From the NCBI RefSeq assembly GCF_026343185.1, contig NZ_JAPEMA010000002.1:558001-622000 (forward strand): 64,000 nt of DNA, given 5' to 3'. The stretch comes from Streptomyces sp. NBC_00091 (GTDB taxonomy: Bacteria > Actinomycetota > Actinomycetes > Streptomycetales > Streptomycetaceae). Every line of letters starts with the position of its first letter. Within the stretch, counting starts at the first letter, position 1. The notes beneath the pieces were generated by a model. That model searched no databases. It was not told the origin of the DNA and saw only the letters and a list, made by a program, of their open reading frames with translations. Below, piece by piece: positions 33,992 through 42,224 of the stretch. The position numbers and the translations under genes are program-made.

Positions 33992-35020
33992 TCAGCCGAG
34001 GAAGGCCGGGGCGAGGGCCGAGGCCGTGAGCCGGGCCGGGGCGCCGCCGCCGTCGGCCGGCAGCGAGTACAGGTCCGCGCCGAAGTCGCCCGGCAGGGAG
34101 TAGACGACGGTCCGGTCCCCGCTCCACACCACCTGGTCGTCCACGCTGCGCTCCTCGGCGAGCGGGGTCTCCGCCATCGAGGCCAGGTCCAGGACGTGCA
34201 GCCGCCACGGCGCCTCGGCGGGCAGGCCGGGCACCCGCTTCTTGAACACCAGCCGGGTCCCGTCGGGGGACAGCGAGGGGCACTCCAGGTTCTCCCGCAG
34301 CGTGGTGACCGTGCGCTCGGCCAGGTCCCCGCGCACGAGGTGGGTCCGGCCGCCGGTGGAGAGGGTCGCGTAGAAGGTCCGCTCGTCGGCGGCGAAGGTC
34401 ACCCCCCAGAAGTTCACGTCGGCGTTGCGGTACTCCTTGCCGTCCTTGCGGATCGTGAAGTCCTCGAGGGAGGCGTCGAGCTTCCCGGTGCGCAGGTCGA
34501 GCAGCGAGGTCCGGGTGGAGAAGTCGGTGCCGGCGTACGAGTCCCCGCCCACGAAGACCGTCCACGCCACGAGGTGCCCGCCGGGCGAGACCCGGGCGCG
34601 GGTCGGTATCCCGGCGAGCGGGTGCGCCGCGACCTCCTCGAGGCCGGCGTCGAGGACGACGGCCCGGTAGCCCTCCTGTACCCCGCCCTTGTCGGCCCGG
34701 AGGCAGATCCCGGTGCCGGCCGCCGCGTGGAAGCGCAGGCAGCTGACCCCGGAGGCGGTGCGGGGACCCTCGGGCGCGGCGGCCGGGACGGTGGCGAGCT
34801 CGTCCCGGTGCGGGCCCCAGGCCATGTTCCGGAAGACGATCCGGCGGCCGTCGCCGCCCGGGGCGAGGGAGACCGCGCCCCGGGTGACCTGCGGCCCTCC
34901 CGCGCGGGCCTGGTTCTTCTCCTCGGCCCGCGAGGAGGCGCGCACCACGGCGAGCACCCCGACGGCGGCGAGCAGGAGGACGGCGGTGACCAGGATCAGG
35001 ATCCGTCGCTTGAGGGTCAT
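33992..35020 (-). CDS. membrane-anchored TolB-like beta-propeller protein
   Basis: The 342-residue protein starts at ATG 35020. A single N-terminal membrane helix (ILILVTAVLLLAAVGVLAVV) is followed by WD40-like/PD40 repeats such as SLSPDGTRLVFKKR, DGRRIVFRNMAWGP and VVWSGDRTVVYSLPGDFG. It resembles the TolB-like propellers of actinobacterial envelope proteins. The binding partner is unknown. Confidence 0.75.
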   Translation of the reverse strand: MTLKRRILILVTAVLLLAAVGVLAVVRASSRAEEKNQARAGGPQVTRGAVSLAPGGDGRRIVFRNMAWGPHRDELATVPAAAPEGPRTASGVSCLRFHAAAGTGICLRADKGGVQEGYRAVVLDAGLEEVAAHPLAGIPTRARVSPGGHLVAWTVFVGGDSYAGTDFSTRTSLLDLRTGKLDASLEDFTIRKDGKEYRNADVNFWGVTFAADERTFYATLSTGGRTHLVRGDLAERTVTTLRENLECPSLSPDGTRLVFKKRVPGLPAEAPWRLHVLDLASMAETPLAEERSVDDQVVWSGDRTVVYSLPGDFGADLYSLPADGGGAPARLTASALAPAFLG

Positions 35021-35289
35021 GGCGGCCTTTCGGAGAAGGATGGTCACGCCTCGGCGGCCGCGGCCCGGGGCACGGCGGACGCACCATACCCAGTGGCATG
35101 TGCATGAGCCAGGGATGCTTGGATGACTGCACGGGAACACAGGGACCACTGCGAGTGACGGGGTAATGACCTTCCCTACGGAATCCCAAGAGAAGTAAAA
35201 ATAAGGAACCCCGCAGCGCTTTCGTTCATCATTCGAACGGAAGCAGACCATCCCCAAACGGGGCAGCAACAGCCGGAGAGCCACCGCAC

Positions 35290-36621
35290 ATGTCGTACGA
35301 ACCCGAGCCGCCGTACCGGCGGGAGGGGCAGCAGCCCCCTTACGGTCAGCAGCAAGGCCGACAGCAGGGCCCGCCGCCGTACGCCCCCCAGGGCCGGCCC
35401 CAGCCGCCCCGGCCCCCGCAGCAGGGCTACGACCAGCCCACGCAGGCGCAGCCCCGTTACGAGCAGCCGGACTACGGGCAGCAGCGGCACGAGCAGCCGC
35501 GCTACGACCAGCCCCACTACGACCAGCCGCCGTACGGCCACTCGCAGCCGCCCTACGGCGAGGAGCCGCGCCGCAAGTCCAAGGCCAAGCGCTGGATCAT
35601 CGCGGGCGTGACGGTCCTGGCCCTCGGCGGCATCGCCGCGGGTGTGATGGCCTACTTCGAGATACCCCCCTTCACCGACAAGGGCGAGTCCGTCTCCTTC
35701 GGGCAGACCCCCGGCGGCGACAAGGCCGGCGCGGCCAAGCCCGCGGCGAACTCGAAGATGCTGATGCCCACGGGCCCGAAGACCGACTTCAAGAACTCGC
35801 AGACCCTGAGCGACGGCACGCACGTGGGCGTCGCCACCGTGACCGGCAAGAAGTCCGGCTTCACCGGCAAGGTCTGGGTGTGGGCGCCCAAGGAGTACAA
35901 CGACCCGCAGTTCGCCAAGAGCGGCTTCCCGGTCATGATCGCCCTGCCGGGCGGCCCCGGTTTCCCGAACAACTACTGGATGGACCCCGGCATGGGCCTC
36001 CAGACCAGCATCAGCAAGTGGTACGGCGAGGGCAAGAGCAAGCCCTTCATCGTCGTCATGCCCGTGCTGAACCCGGCGCCGGACGACAAGGGCATCTACT
36101 GGGACGGCTCCGACATCCCCGGCCAGCCCAAGATGGGCACCTGGCTGACCGAGGACGTCCCGGACCTGGTGCGGGAGAACTTCCGCACCATCAAGTCGCG
36201 TGACGGCTGGGCCTTCATGGGCTCCTCCACCGGCGGCTTCGCGGGCCTGAAGGCCGTGCTGAAGCACCCGGACAAGTTCAAGGCCGTGATCGCCTCCGGC
36301 CCGGACATCGTCCCGGACTCCCCCCTGTGGAAGGGCTACGACAAGGAGAAGGCCGAGAACAACCCGGAGGTGCTCGCCAAGCAGCTGATCGACAAGAAGG
36401 GCCTGGACGTCTACCTGGCCTTCCAGGTCGGCGACAACGAGAACAACAAGCACACGCTGCCGGACGTGCAGAAGTTCGTCTCGACCTACACCAAGGGTCC
36501 GGTCCACACCACCCTGAGAGTGATCCCGGGCGGCCAGCACAACGCCAAGACCTACGTGCCGAACATGGGCGAGGGCCCGATCCAGTTCATCAGCAAGGTC
36601 ATGGAAGGACCAGTGGAGTAA
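35290..36621 (+). CDS. membrane-anchored esterase with Tyr/Gln/Pro-rich cytosolic tail
   Basis: The 443-residue protein begins with about 95 residues of Pro/Gln/Tyr repeats (units such as YDQPHYDQPPYG). A basic stretch and one membrane helix (about 101-123) follow. The external domain is an alpha/beta hydrolase of the esterase D / mycolyltransferase-like type: PGGPGFPNNYWMDPGMGLQT, nucleophile GSSTGGFAGLKA, and the catalytic histidine in GGQHNAKTY. I infer an envelope acyltransferase or esterase. Its 3' end overlaps the next, convergent gene by 23 bp. Confidence 0.82.
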   Translation: MSYEPEPPYRREGQQPPYGQQQGRQQGPPPYAPQGRPQPPRPPQQGYDQPTQAQPRYEQPDYGQQRHEQPRYDQPHYDQPPYGHSQPPYGEEPRRKSKAKRWIIAGVTVLALGGIAAGVMAYFEIPPFTDKGESVSFGQTPGGDKAGAAKPAANSKMLMPTGPKTDFKNSQTLSDGTHVGVATVTGKKSGFTGKVWVWAPKEYNDPQFAKSGFPVMIALPGGPGFPNNYWMDPGMGLQTSISKWYGEGKSKPFIVVMPVLNPAPDDKGIYWDGSDIPGQPKMGTWLTEDVPDLVRENFRTIKSRDGWAFMGSSTGGFAGLKAVLKHPDKFKAVIASGPDIVPDSPLWKGYDKEKAENNPEVLAKQLIDKKGLDVYLAFQVGDNENNKHTLPDVQKFVSTYTKGPVHTTLRVIPGGQHNAKTYVPNMGEGPIQFISKVMEGPVE

Positions 36622-38050
36622 CAGCCTCCGCGCCCCGCGCTTCCTCCGGCTCCGGCCCGTCGAACACCTTCGGCGGGCCGTTGCCGTCCCAGGGCTCCCA
36701 GCCGGGGTCCCCGCTGACCGCGAAGCGGACCCAGGCCCCGTGCATCTCGTCGGCCAGCGCCTGCGGGGCGTCCGGCCCGGCCAGCCAGGAGGACTCCGGC
36801 ACCCCGAGGGTGTCGAAGACGAAACCCAGCTCCAGGGCGTGGCAGGCACCGAGGCCCGGTACGCCGCTGGGCCAGCGGAACTCGTAGAGGTGGCTCGGGG
36901 CGCCGCGCCGGGCCCCGGCGAGCCGCCGCAGCGGATCGCGCAGCAGCCGGTCGGTGATCAGGTGCCCGGCGAGGTCGGCCGGGCCGGCCTGCGGCAGCGC
37001 GGCCCGCAACGCCCGTACGGCGGCCCGGTCCTTGCCGCTGCGCAGCCGGGCCAGGGCCACGGCCGCCGGGCCGAGCCGGTCCAGCAGCCGCGCCCCGCCG
37101 GTGGGCGCGAGCCAGAGCCGGTGTTCCTGGGCGGTCCAGCCCAGCAGCAGCGGCACCTGCGAGGCCGCGGCCGCCTCCAGCGGGTCGGCGGGGAGCGTGC
37201 CGGGGTCGGTGACCAGCCCGAAGGCGGGACCGCCGAGCACCGGGGAGGAGCGCCGCGCCGCGGCAGCCTGGGCCGCGAGCAGCGCGGGCAGGCCGGCCGC
37301 CGCGAAGGCCCGCGCGGTGGCGGGCACCTTCAGCAGCGCGGCCATCCGCCGCACCATCGTGCGGACCCCGTCGCGCGGCAGCGCCTCGGGGGCGCCGCTC
37401 TGCAGGACGGCCCGGGCGAAGAGGCCGGCGGCGCGGGGCGCGGCGAGCAGGGCGCCGACGCTGATGGCGCCGGCGGATTCCCCGAAGACGGTGACCCGGG
37501 CGGGGTCGCCGCCGAAGGCTGCGATGTTGTCCCGTACCCATTCGAGGGCGGCGATCTGGTCGAGGAGGCCCCGGTTGGCGGGCGCGTCGGGGAAGAGCCC
37601 GTAACCGAGGACGCCGAGCCGGAAATTGACCGAGACGAGCACGACCCCGTCGCGGGCGAAGGCCGATCCGTCGTAGACCGGGACGGCGGAGGAGCCCCGG
37701 GTGTGGGCGCCGCCGTGGAACCAGACCATCACGGGCAGCCCGGCCGCGGGCGCCGGGTCCGGGGTCCAGACGTTCAGGTTCAGGCAGTCCTCGCCGGGGA
37801 CCTCCGGATCGGCCAGCAGCGCCGCGAAGGTCTGCGGGTAGGGCACCTTGGGCGCGGTGGGCCCGAACGCCCCTGCGTCGCGTACGCCGTCCCAGGCGGC
37901 CGGGGGCCGTGGCGCGGCGAAGCGGCGGTCTCCGACGGGCGGGGCGGCGTAGGGGATGCCGCGGAAGACGGCGGTCCCGCCCTCCCACCGGCCCTCCACC
38001 GTGCCGTGTCCGGCGGCGGCCCGGGGCCGGCGGTCGCCCGCTGCGCTCAT
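36599..38050 (-). CDS. type-B carboxylesterase
   Basis: The 483-residue enzyme of the carboxylesterase/cholinesterase family has no signal peptide. Marks are FRGIPYAAPPVGDRRF, EDCLNLNVWTP, the oxyanion HGGAHTRGS, the nucleophile GESAG (FGESAGAISVGALLAAP) and a catalytic histidine in GACHALELGFVF. ATG 38050 follows GGAGGG at suitable spacing. The substrate is unknown, but p-nitrobenzyl esterase-like activity is common in this group. Confidence 0.9.
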   Translation of the reverse strand: MSAAGDRRPRAAAGHGTVEGRWEGGTAVFRGIPYAAPPVGDRRFAAPRPPAAWDGVRDAGAFGPTAPKVPYPQTFAALLADPEVPGEDCLNLNVWTPDPAPAAGLPVMVWFHGGAHTRGSSAVPVYDGSAFARDGVVLVSVNFRLGVLGYGLFPDAPANRGLLDQIAALEWVRDNIAAFGGDPARVTVFGESAGAISVGALLAAPRAAGLFARAVLQSGAPEALPRDGVRTMVRRMAALLKVPATARAFAAAGLPALLAAQAAAARRSSPVLGGPAFGLVTDPGTLPADPLEAAAASQVPLLLGWTAQEHRLWLAPTGGARLLDRLGPAAVALARLRSGKDRAAVRALRAALPQAGPADLAGHLITDRLLRDPLRRLAGARRGAPSHLYEFRWPSGVPGLGACHALELGFVFDTLGVPESSWLAGPDAPQALADEMHGAWVRFAVSGDPGWEPWDGNGPPKVFDGPEPEEARGAEAVTPLVLP

Positions 38051-38326
38051 CTGTGCCCTCCTCACCAGGGTGCTGCGAGGCACCGTCGCACAGGCGTCCA
38101 CGGCGTGACAAGACGTGGCCGGCCGGCGCGGACCGGCAGCGGGCGGGCCCGGGAGTGGCGCTTCCGCGGCCGGGAACGGTCACTCGGATGCCGACGTACT
38201 TCGGCTCTGTCCGTTTTCGTGTCACCCAGTAGCCGAACGGGCCGTGACCACTCGGCGCCCGCCGCGTTGTACGCCATGTCACAAGCCGCAGAAATGCGGC
38301 GCCCCACATCTCATGAGGAGATCTTG

Positions 38327-38611
38327 ATGTCGCGTATCGCGAAGGCATTCGCCATCACCGCTGTGGCGGGCAGCGCCGTCGCCACCGGCGCGGGTCTGGC
38401 TGTCGCCGATGCCGGAGCGCACGGTGCGGCGGTCGGCTCCCCCGGTGTCGGGTCCGGCAACGTCGTCCAGGTCCCGGTCCACATCCCGGTCAACGTCTGC
38501 GGCAACACCGTCAACGTGATCGGCCTGCTGAACCCGGCCTTCGGCAACACCTGCCTCAACATCTCGGGTGGCGACAAGCACCACACCGAGGGCGGCAGCT
38601 ACGGCGAGTGA
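38327..38611 (+). CDS. short chaplin
   Basis: The 94-residue secreted surfactant protein coats aerial hyphae. The signal peptide spans about residues 1-29, and one chaplin domain follows: GNVVQVPVHIPVNVCGNTVNVIG then LLNPAFGNTCLN, with the two cysteines that form the intramolecular disulfide. It lacks an LPxTG sorting signal, so it is of the short class (ChpD-H like). ATG 38327 has GAGGAG at 38315-38320. It is expected to be developmentally regulated. Confidence 0.93.
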   Translation: MSRIAKAFAITAVAGSAVATGAGLAVADAGAHGAAVGSPGVGSGNVVQVPVHIPVNVCGNTVNVIGLLNPAFGNTCLNISGGDKHHTEGGSYGE

Positions 38612-38635
38612 TCATCTCGCCCGCCTGACCGGCTG

Positions 38636-38668
38636 AAGGGCCCCCGCCGTACGGCGGGGGCCCTTTCC
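38636..38668. terminator. terminator hairpin after the chaplin gene
   Basis: A perfect 15+15 palindrome (38636-38650 with 38651-38665) followed by T residues lies between the convergent chaplin and tyrosinase genes. Confidence 0.8.
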
Positions 38669-38699
38669 GTTACCCGCGGGCCCTTCGCCCGCGGGCCCT

Positions 38700-39563
38700 T
38701 CACTCGTAGCGGTAGACGCCCAGGTGCCCGGACATCTCGCGCGGGGTGACGCCCCACGGGGGCATCGGCTCGTCGAGGGAGATCACCCGGCCGCGCTGGA
38801 GGTCGCCCAGCTCCAGGGGGGCCGCCGGCAGGTAGCCGGATGCGGGGTGCCGCTGCTGCCAGCGGTCCCAGAGCAGGTCCACGAAGGCGTGGTGCAGCCA
38901 GAAGGCCGGGTCGTTGGGGGCGGTGCCGCCCGTCATGTGGCCGCCGATCCACTGGTGGACCTTGTTGTGGTTGCGCCAGCGCTCGCTCTTGGGCGCGGCC
39001 CAGCCCTCCAGCTTGTTGCGGAAGCTGCCGCCGCCGGTCGTGGAGTTCCAGGGCGAGGAGTCGTAGACGGGGTCGTCGATGGCCCACTGGAGTTCGGCGG
39101 CGGTCGGCAGCGCGATCGGACTGGCCGGGCGGCCGAGGTTGCGGGTGAGGAAGCGGGCCTCGCTGACCCCCACGCTGATCGTCCAGTTGCCGCGCGCGTA
39201 GGCGAAGGGGCCCGTCATCACCTGCCGGTCGCCCTCGCGGCCGGTGCCGCCGAGGAAGTCCTCGGCCCAGAGGGAGGAGACGGGGCTGGAGTCGGTGGTC
39301 CAGTCCCAGTACGGGATGGAGACCCCCGGGTCCAGGGCCTGGAGCCGCTTCTCGAACTCCAGCAGGTAGCGCCGGTGCCAGGGGAAGAACGACGGGGACA
39401 TGTGCCCGACGCGCAGCTTGCGGTCCCGGTCGGGGACGAAGTACGTGCCGTGGGTGCGGACGAACTCGTCGTAGGTGCCGTCGCGCTTGAGTTCCAGCAC
39501 GGCGGCCGTGAACCGCTTCTTCTGGGCGCTGGTCAGGTTCTTCTGGTTCTGCCGGGTGTACAC
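38700..39563 (-). CDS. melD2: second tyrosinase
   Basis: The 287-residue type 3 copper enzyme has all six histidine-bearing motifs (THGTYF, GHMSPSFFPWHRRYLLEFE, HNKVHQWIGGHM, DPAFWLHHAFVDLLW). It is clearly diverged from the melC2 copy in this window. Its cofactor gene lies 25 bp upstream. The gene symbol follows the MelD name used for second tyrosinases in Streptomyces. Confidence 0.92.
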   Translation of the reverse strand: MYTRQNQKNLTSAQKKRFTAAVLELKRDGTYDEFVRTHGTYFVPDRDRKLRVGHMSPSFFPWHRRYLLEFEKRLQALDPGVSIPYWDWTTDSSPVSSLWAEDFLGGTGREGDRQVMTGPFAYARGNWTISVGVSEARFLTRNLGRPASPIALPTAAELQWAIDDPVYDSSPWNSTTGGGSFRNKLEGWAAPKSERWRNHNKVHQWIGGHMTGGTAPNDPAFWLHHAFVDLLWDRWQQRHPASGYLPAAPLELGDLQRGRVISLDEPMPPWGVTPREMSGHLGVYRYE

Positions 39564-39588
39564 GCGGGGCTCCTCCTCTTCCCGTCCG

Positions 39589-39960
39589 TCAGTCGTGGTG
39601 CGGGGCCGCGAAGGCCAGCTGGTTGGTGCCGAGTTCGTCGACGGCGGCGCGGGCCAGTTCCAGGGGGGTCCCGTACGACTGGAAGTGGTTGATCCCGCTG
39701 AGGTAGCTCCCGTCCGCGCGGCGCATCACGTGCAGGGGGCGGCCGTCGATGCGCACGGCCGCCCCGGCGGGGTCGACGCTGATGTGCCGTCCGCGGTACG
39801 TCTCCTCCTCGGCGAGCGGGGCCGGGGTGAGCGTCTGGCGGGGCCTGCGGGCGCGCAGTACGGGCGCCAGGGCGGCGGCCACGCCGGCCAGCACGGCCGC
39901 GCTGAAGGCCGTACGCAGTACCGCGCGGCGGGTCAGTGGTGCGGCGGGTGCTGCGTACAT
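39589..39960 (-). CDS. melD1: second tyrosinase cofactor
   Basis: The 123-residue Tat substrate (LTRRAVLRTAFSAAVLAG) has the conserved block VRIDGRPLHVMRRADGSYLSGINHFQSYGTPLELARAAVDEL, which is homologous to MelC1. Unlike MelC1 in this window it lacks the central histidine cluster and keeps only a short terminal HHD. It is encoded just before the tyrosinase it should serve. Confidence 0.88.
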   Translation of the reverse strand: MYAAPAAPLTRRAVLRTAFSAAVLAGVAAALAPVLRARRPRQTLTPAPLAEEETYRGRHISVDPAGAAVRIDGRPLHVMRRADGSYLSGINHFQSYGTPLELARAAVDELGTNQLAFAAPHHD

Positions 39961-40034
39961 ACGGTCTCCCTCGCTCGGCGGTCCGCGCTACAGGGGTCTA
40001 ACGCCCGCGCGGCGCGGGAGGTCACCGACGTAAG

Positions 40035-42116
40035 TCAGGCGGGCTGGAGGGTGATCGTGCACAGGCGCTTGGTGGCCCGGGTCAGGGCTACGTACAAGTC
40101 CCTTTCCCCACCGGGGCGGGCCGTGATGATTTCCTCGGGGTTCATGACGACGACCCCGTCGAATTCCAGGCCGCGTGCTTCGGACGCCGGCACGATGCGT
40201 GCGTGGTGAGCGATGCCTCGGGCCGTCAGCTCGCTCACCCTGCTGTCCGCGCAGATCACTCCCAGAAGCTCGCCCGGGTGCGCGGCGCTCTGGGCTCGGA
40301 GTTCCGAGACGACGGCGGTGACCAACTCGTCCGGAGGTGTGGTCACGGTGCGAGGGCTTTCACCGCTTCGCAGTGACCGTGTGGGCTTCTGGTCCGGAGC
40401 GATCCGCGTGAGCAGGTCCCGGACGCTCTCCAGGATCTCCTGCGTGGTGCGGTAGCTGACGGTCAGGTCGTGCAGTTTGAACCGCGGTCCGACGTGGGGG
40501 CTCAGTGCTTCCTTCCAGTCGCGTGCCGTCGCGACCGGGCCTGCCTGGGCGAAGTCACCCACCAGCGTCATCGCCCTTGCAGGGCAGCGGCGGACGATCA
40601 TCCGCCACTGCATGGCGGTCAGTTCCTGCGCCTCGTCGACGACGACGTGCCCGTACGTCCGCTCGGGAGGGCCGTCGACCAGGCTCGCCGCCTCGTCCAG
40701 CAACGGCACATCGGCATCGGTCCACGGGTCGTCCGGACCGCGCAGCAGAAGGGACCGCTCCTGTGCGGTCAGGCGGGGCAGGTGCTCGGCGAGAGCGCCG
40801 GCGTCCGTCAGGAGCGCCTTCACGAGGTCACCGGGTACCAGACGCGGCCACAACACCTCGACCGCTCGCTCGACGCCGGCGTCTTCGAGGAGATCGGCTC
40901 GGATTGCGTCCAGGTCCAGCTCGTGGGCCGGCCCTGCGTCGGGCGCACCTTCGACACGGCGCTGGTCGGCTCCCGTGAACCGGTCGAGGTTGAGGCCCGT
41001 CATCCTTTCGGTATCGGCGTCGATCTGCTCCAGGAGGTCGCCCATGTCTCGTTGCATCGCGTCGGTGACGGCGTCGGCCAAGAGCTCTTTGAACACCTGG
41101 CGCGCGGGGTTGTGCCCCGCTGCGGCTGCCACGGCGGCGTCGCGTGCCGTGGCGACTTCCTCGCCGGACAGGTGGACCAGTTCCTGTCCGACCCGCACGG
41201 TGAAGTCACCGGCGGGGGCTTGGTGGACGCGCAGCAGGCCGGCCAAGGCGTCGGCGAGGTCGGAGCTGCCCTTGAGTCGCGCCGTATCGAACGGGTCCAC
41301 CGTGTCCGCGGACACTCCGGCCAGTTCCCGGCAGGTCGCCAGAACGACGTCGTTCTCTCCGAGCGAGGGAAGGACCTGGGAGATGTAGTCGAGGAACCGG
41401 GCGTTCGGGCCCACCACCAGGACGCCCTCCTCCGCGGCGCGCGGGAACGCGTACAGGACATAGGCCGCCCGGTGCAGGGCGACCACCGTCTTGCCGGTGC
41501 CGGGCCCGCCCTGCACCACGGTCACCCCGCGGTGGGCGGAGCGGACGACCTCGTCCTGCTCGGTCTGCAGCGTCGCGACGGCCGCGTGCATCCTGCCCGT
41601 ACGCCGTGCCGACAGGGCCTCGGTCAACGGGCCGTCCCCCACGACGTCCTCGTCGGTCGGGGCGGTCCCGTCCAGCAGTTCGTCGCTCACCGAGATGACC
41701 GTGCGCTCCTCGAGGCGCAGGTGCCGGCGCCGCCGCAGGCCCATCGGGTGGACCTGTGTCGCCTCGTAGAAGGGCCGCGCCGCGTTGGCGCGCCAGTCCA
41801 CGAGCAGAGGCAGGTCGTCCTCCTCCGTATGCAGTCCGATCCGCCCGATGCGCAGGGCCGTGCCATCCGTCCAGTCGACGCGCCCGAAGACCAGCCCCTT
41901 TTCGGCGCCCTCCAGTCGGCCGATTTCCTTGGCCAGACGCTCGGCGGCGATTTCTCTCTCGTATGCCTCACCGGCGCTTTCCGCCGGGGCCTTCAGCACA
42001 CTCGCACGGTGTACTCGCGCCTCGGAAAGCCGCTCGGTGAGCAACTCGTATAAGGAGGACACATAATCCCGCTCCGATTCAAGCGCACGCACAGCGGGAT
42101 CATTCATTTGCGACAA
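40035..42116 (-). CDS. helD: HelD-like RNA polymerase-recycling ATPase (UvrD-type fold)
   Basis: The 693-residue protein has an N-terminal antiparallel coiled coil (about 1-75), FGRVDW...LRIGRIGL, the VDWRANAARPFYEAT segment, Walker A GGPGTGKT near residues 202-209, UvrD-type VVVDEAQELTAMQW, and the last motif ERDLYVALTRATKRL. These match HelD/HelR proteins, which pull stalled RNA polymerase from DNA and in some streptomycetes give rifamycin tolerance. I prefer TTG 42116, since AAGGAG at 42124-42129 suits it; ATG 42107 is the alternative. Codon 22 (42051-42053) is TTA. Confidence 0.8.
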   Translation of the reverse strand: MSQMNDPAVRALESERDYVSSLYELLTERLSEARVHRASVLKAPAESAGEAYEREIAAERLAKEIGRLEGAEKGLVFGRVDWTDGTALRIGRIGLHTEEDDLPLLVDWRANAARPFYEATQVHPMGLRRRRHLRLEERTVISVSDELLDGTAPTDEDVVGDGPLTEALSARRTGRMHAAVATLQTEQDEVVRSAHRGVTVVQGGPGTGKTVVALHRAAYVLYAFPRAAEEGVLVVGPNARFLDYISQVLPSLGENDVVLATCRELAGVSADTVDPFDTARLKGSSDLADALAGLLRVHQAPAGDFTVRVGQELVHLSGEEVATARDAAVAAAAGHNPARQVFKELLADAVTDAMQRDMGDLLEQIDADTERMTGLNLDRFTGADQRRVEGAPDAGPAHELDLDAIRADLLEDAGVERAVEVLWPRLVPGDLVKALLTDAGALAEHLPRLTAQERSLLLRGPDDPWTDADVPLLDEAASLVDGPPERTYGHVVVDEAQELTAMQWRMIVRRCPARAMTLVGDFAQAGPVATARDWKEALSPHVGPRFKLHDLTVSYRTTQEILESVRDLLTRIAPDQKPTRSLRSGESPRTVTTPPDELVTAVVSELRAQSAAHPGELLGVICADSRVSELTARGIAHHARIVPASEARGLEFDGVVVMNPEEIITARPGGERDLYVALTRATKRLCTITLQPA

Positions 42117-42168
42117 CAGGGGGCTCCTTCGATTCGAGCCACACCATACGATCAAGGTTCCCTAAAAG

Positions 42169-42184
42169 GTAAGTCTTGACTTAC
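42169..42184. promoter_or_regulatory. inverted repeat upstream of the HelD-like gene
   Basis: GTAAGTC-TT-GACTTAC is a perfect 7-2-7 palindrome lying 53-68 bp upstream of the HelD-like start. A further GGTAAG follows at 42187-42192. The position suits an operator. I cannot say whether it matches the rifamycin-associated element of helR genes. Confidence 0.5.
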
Positions 42185-42224
42185 TTGGTAAGCCATGGCT
42201 TTTGGGCTTGCCTCGGCTCTACCC

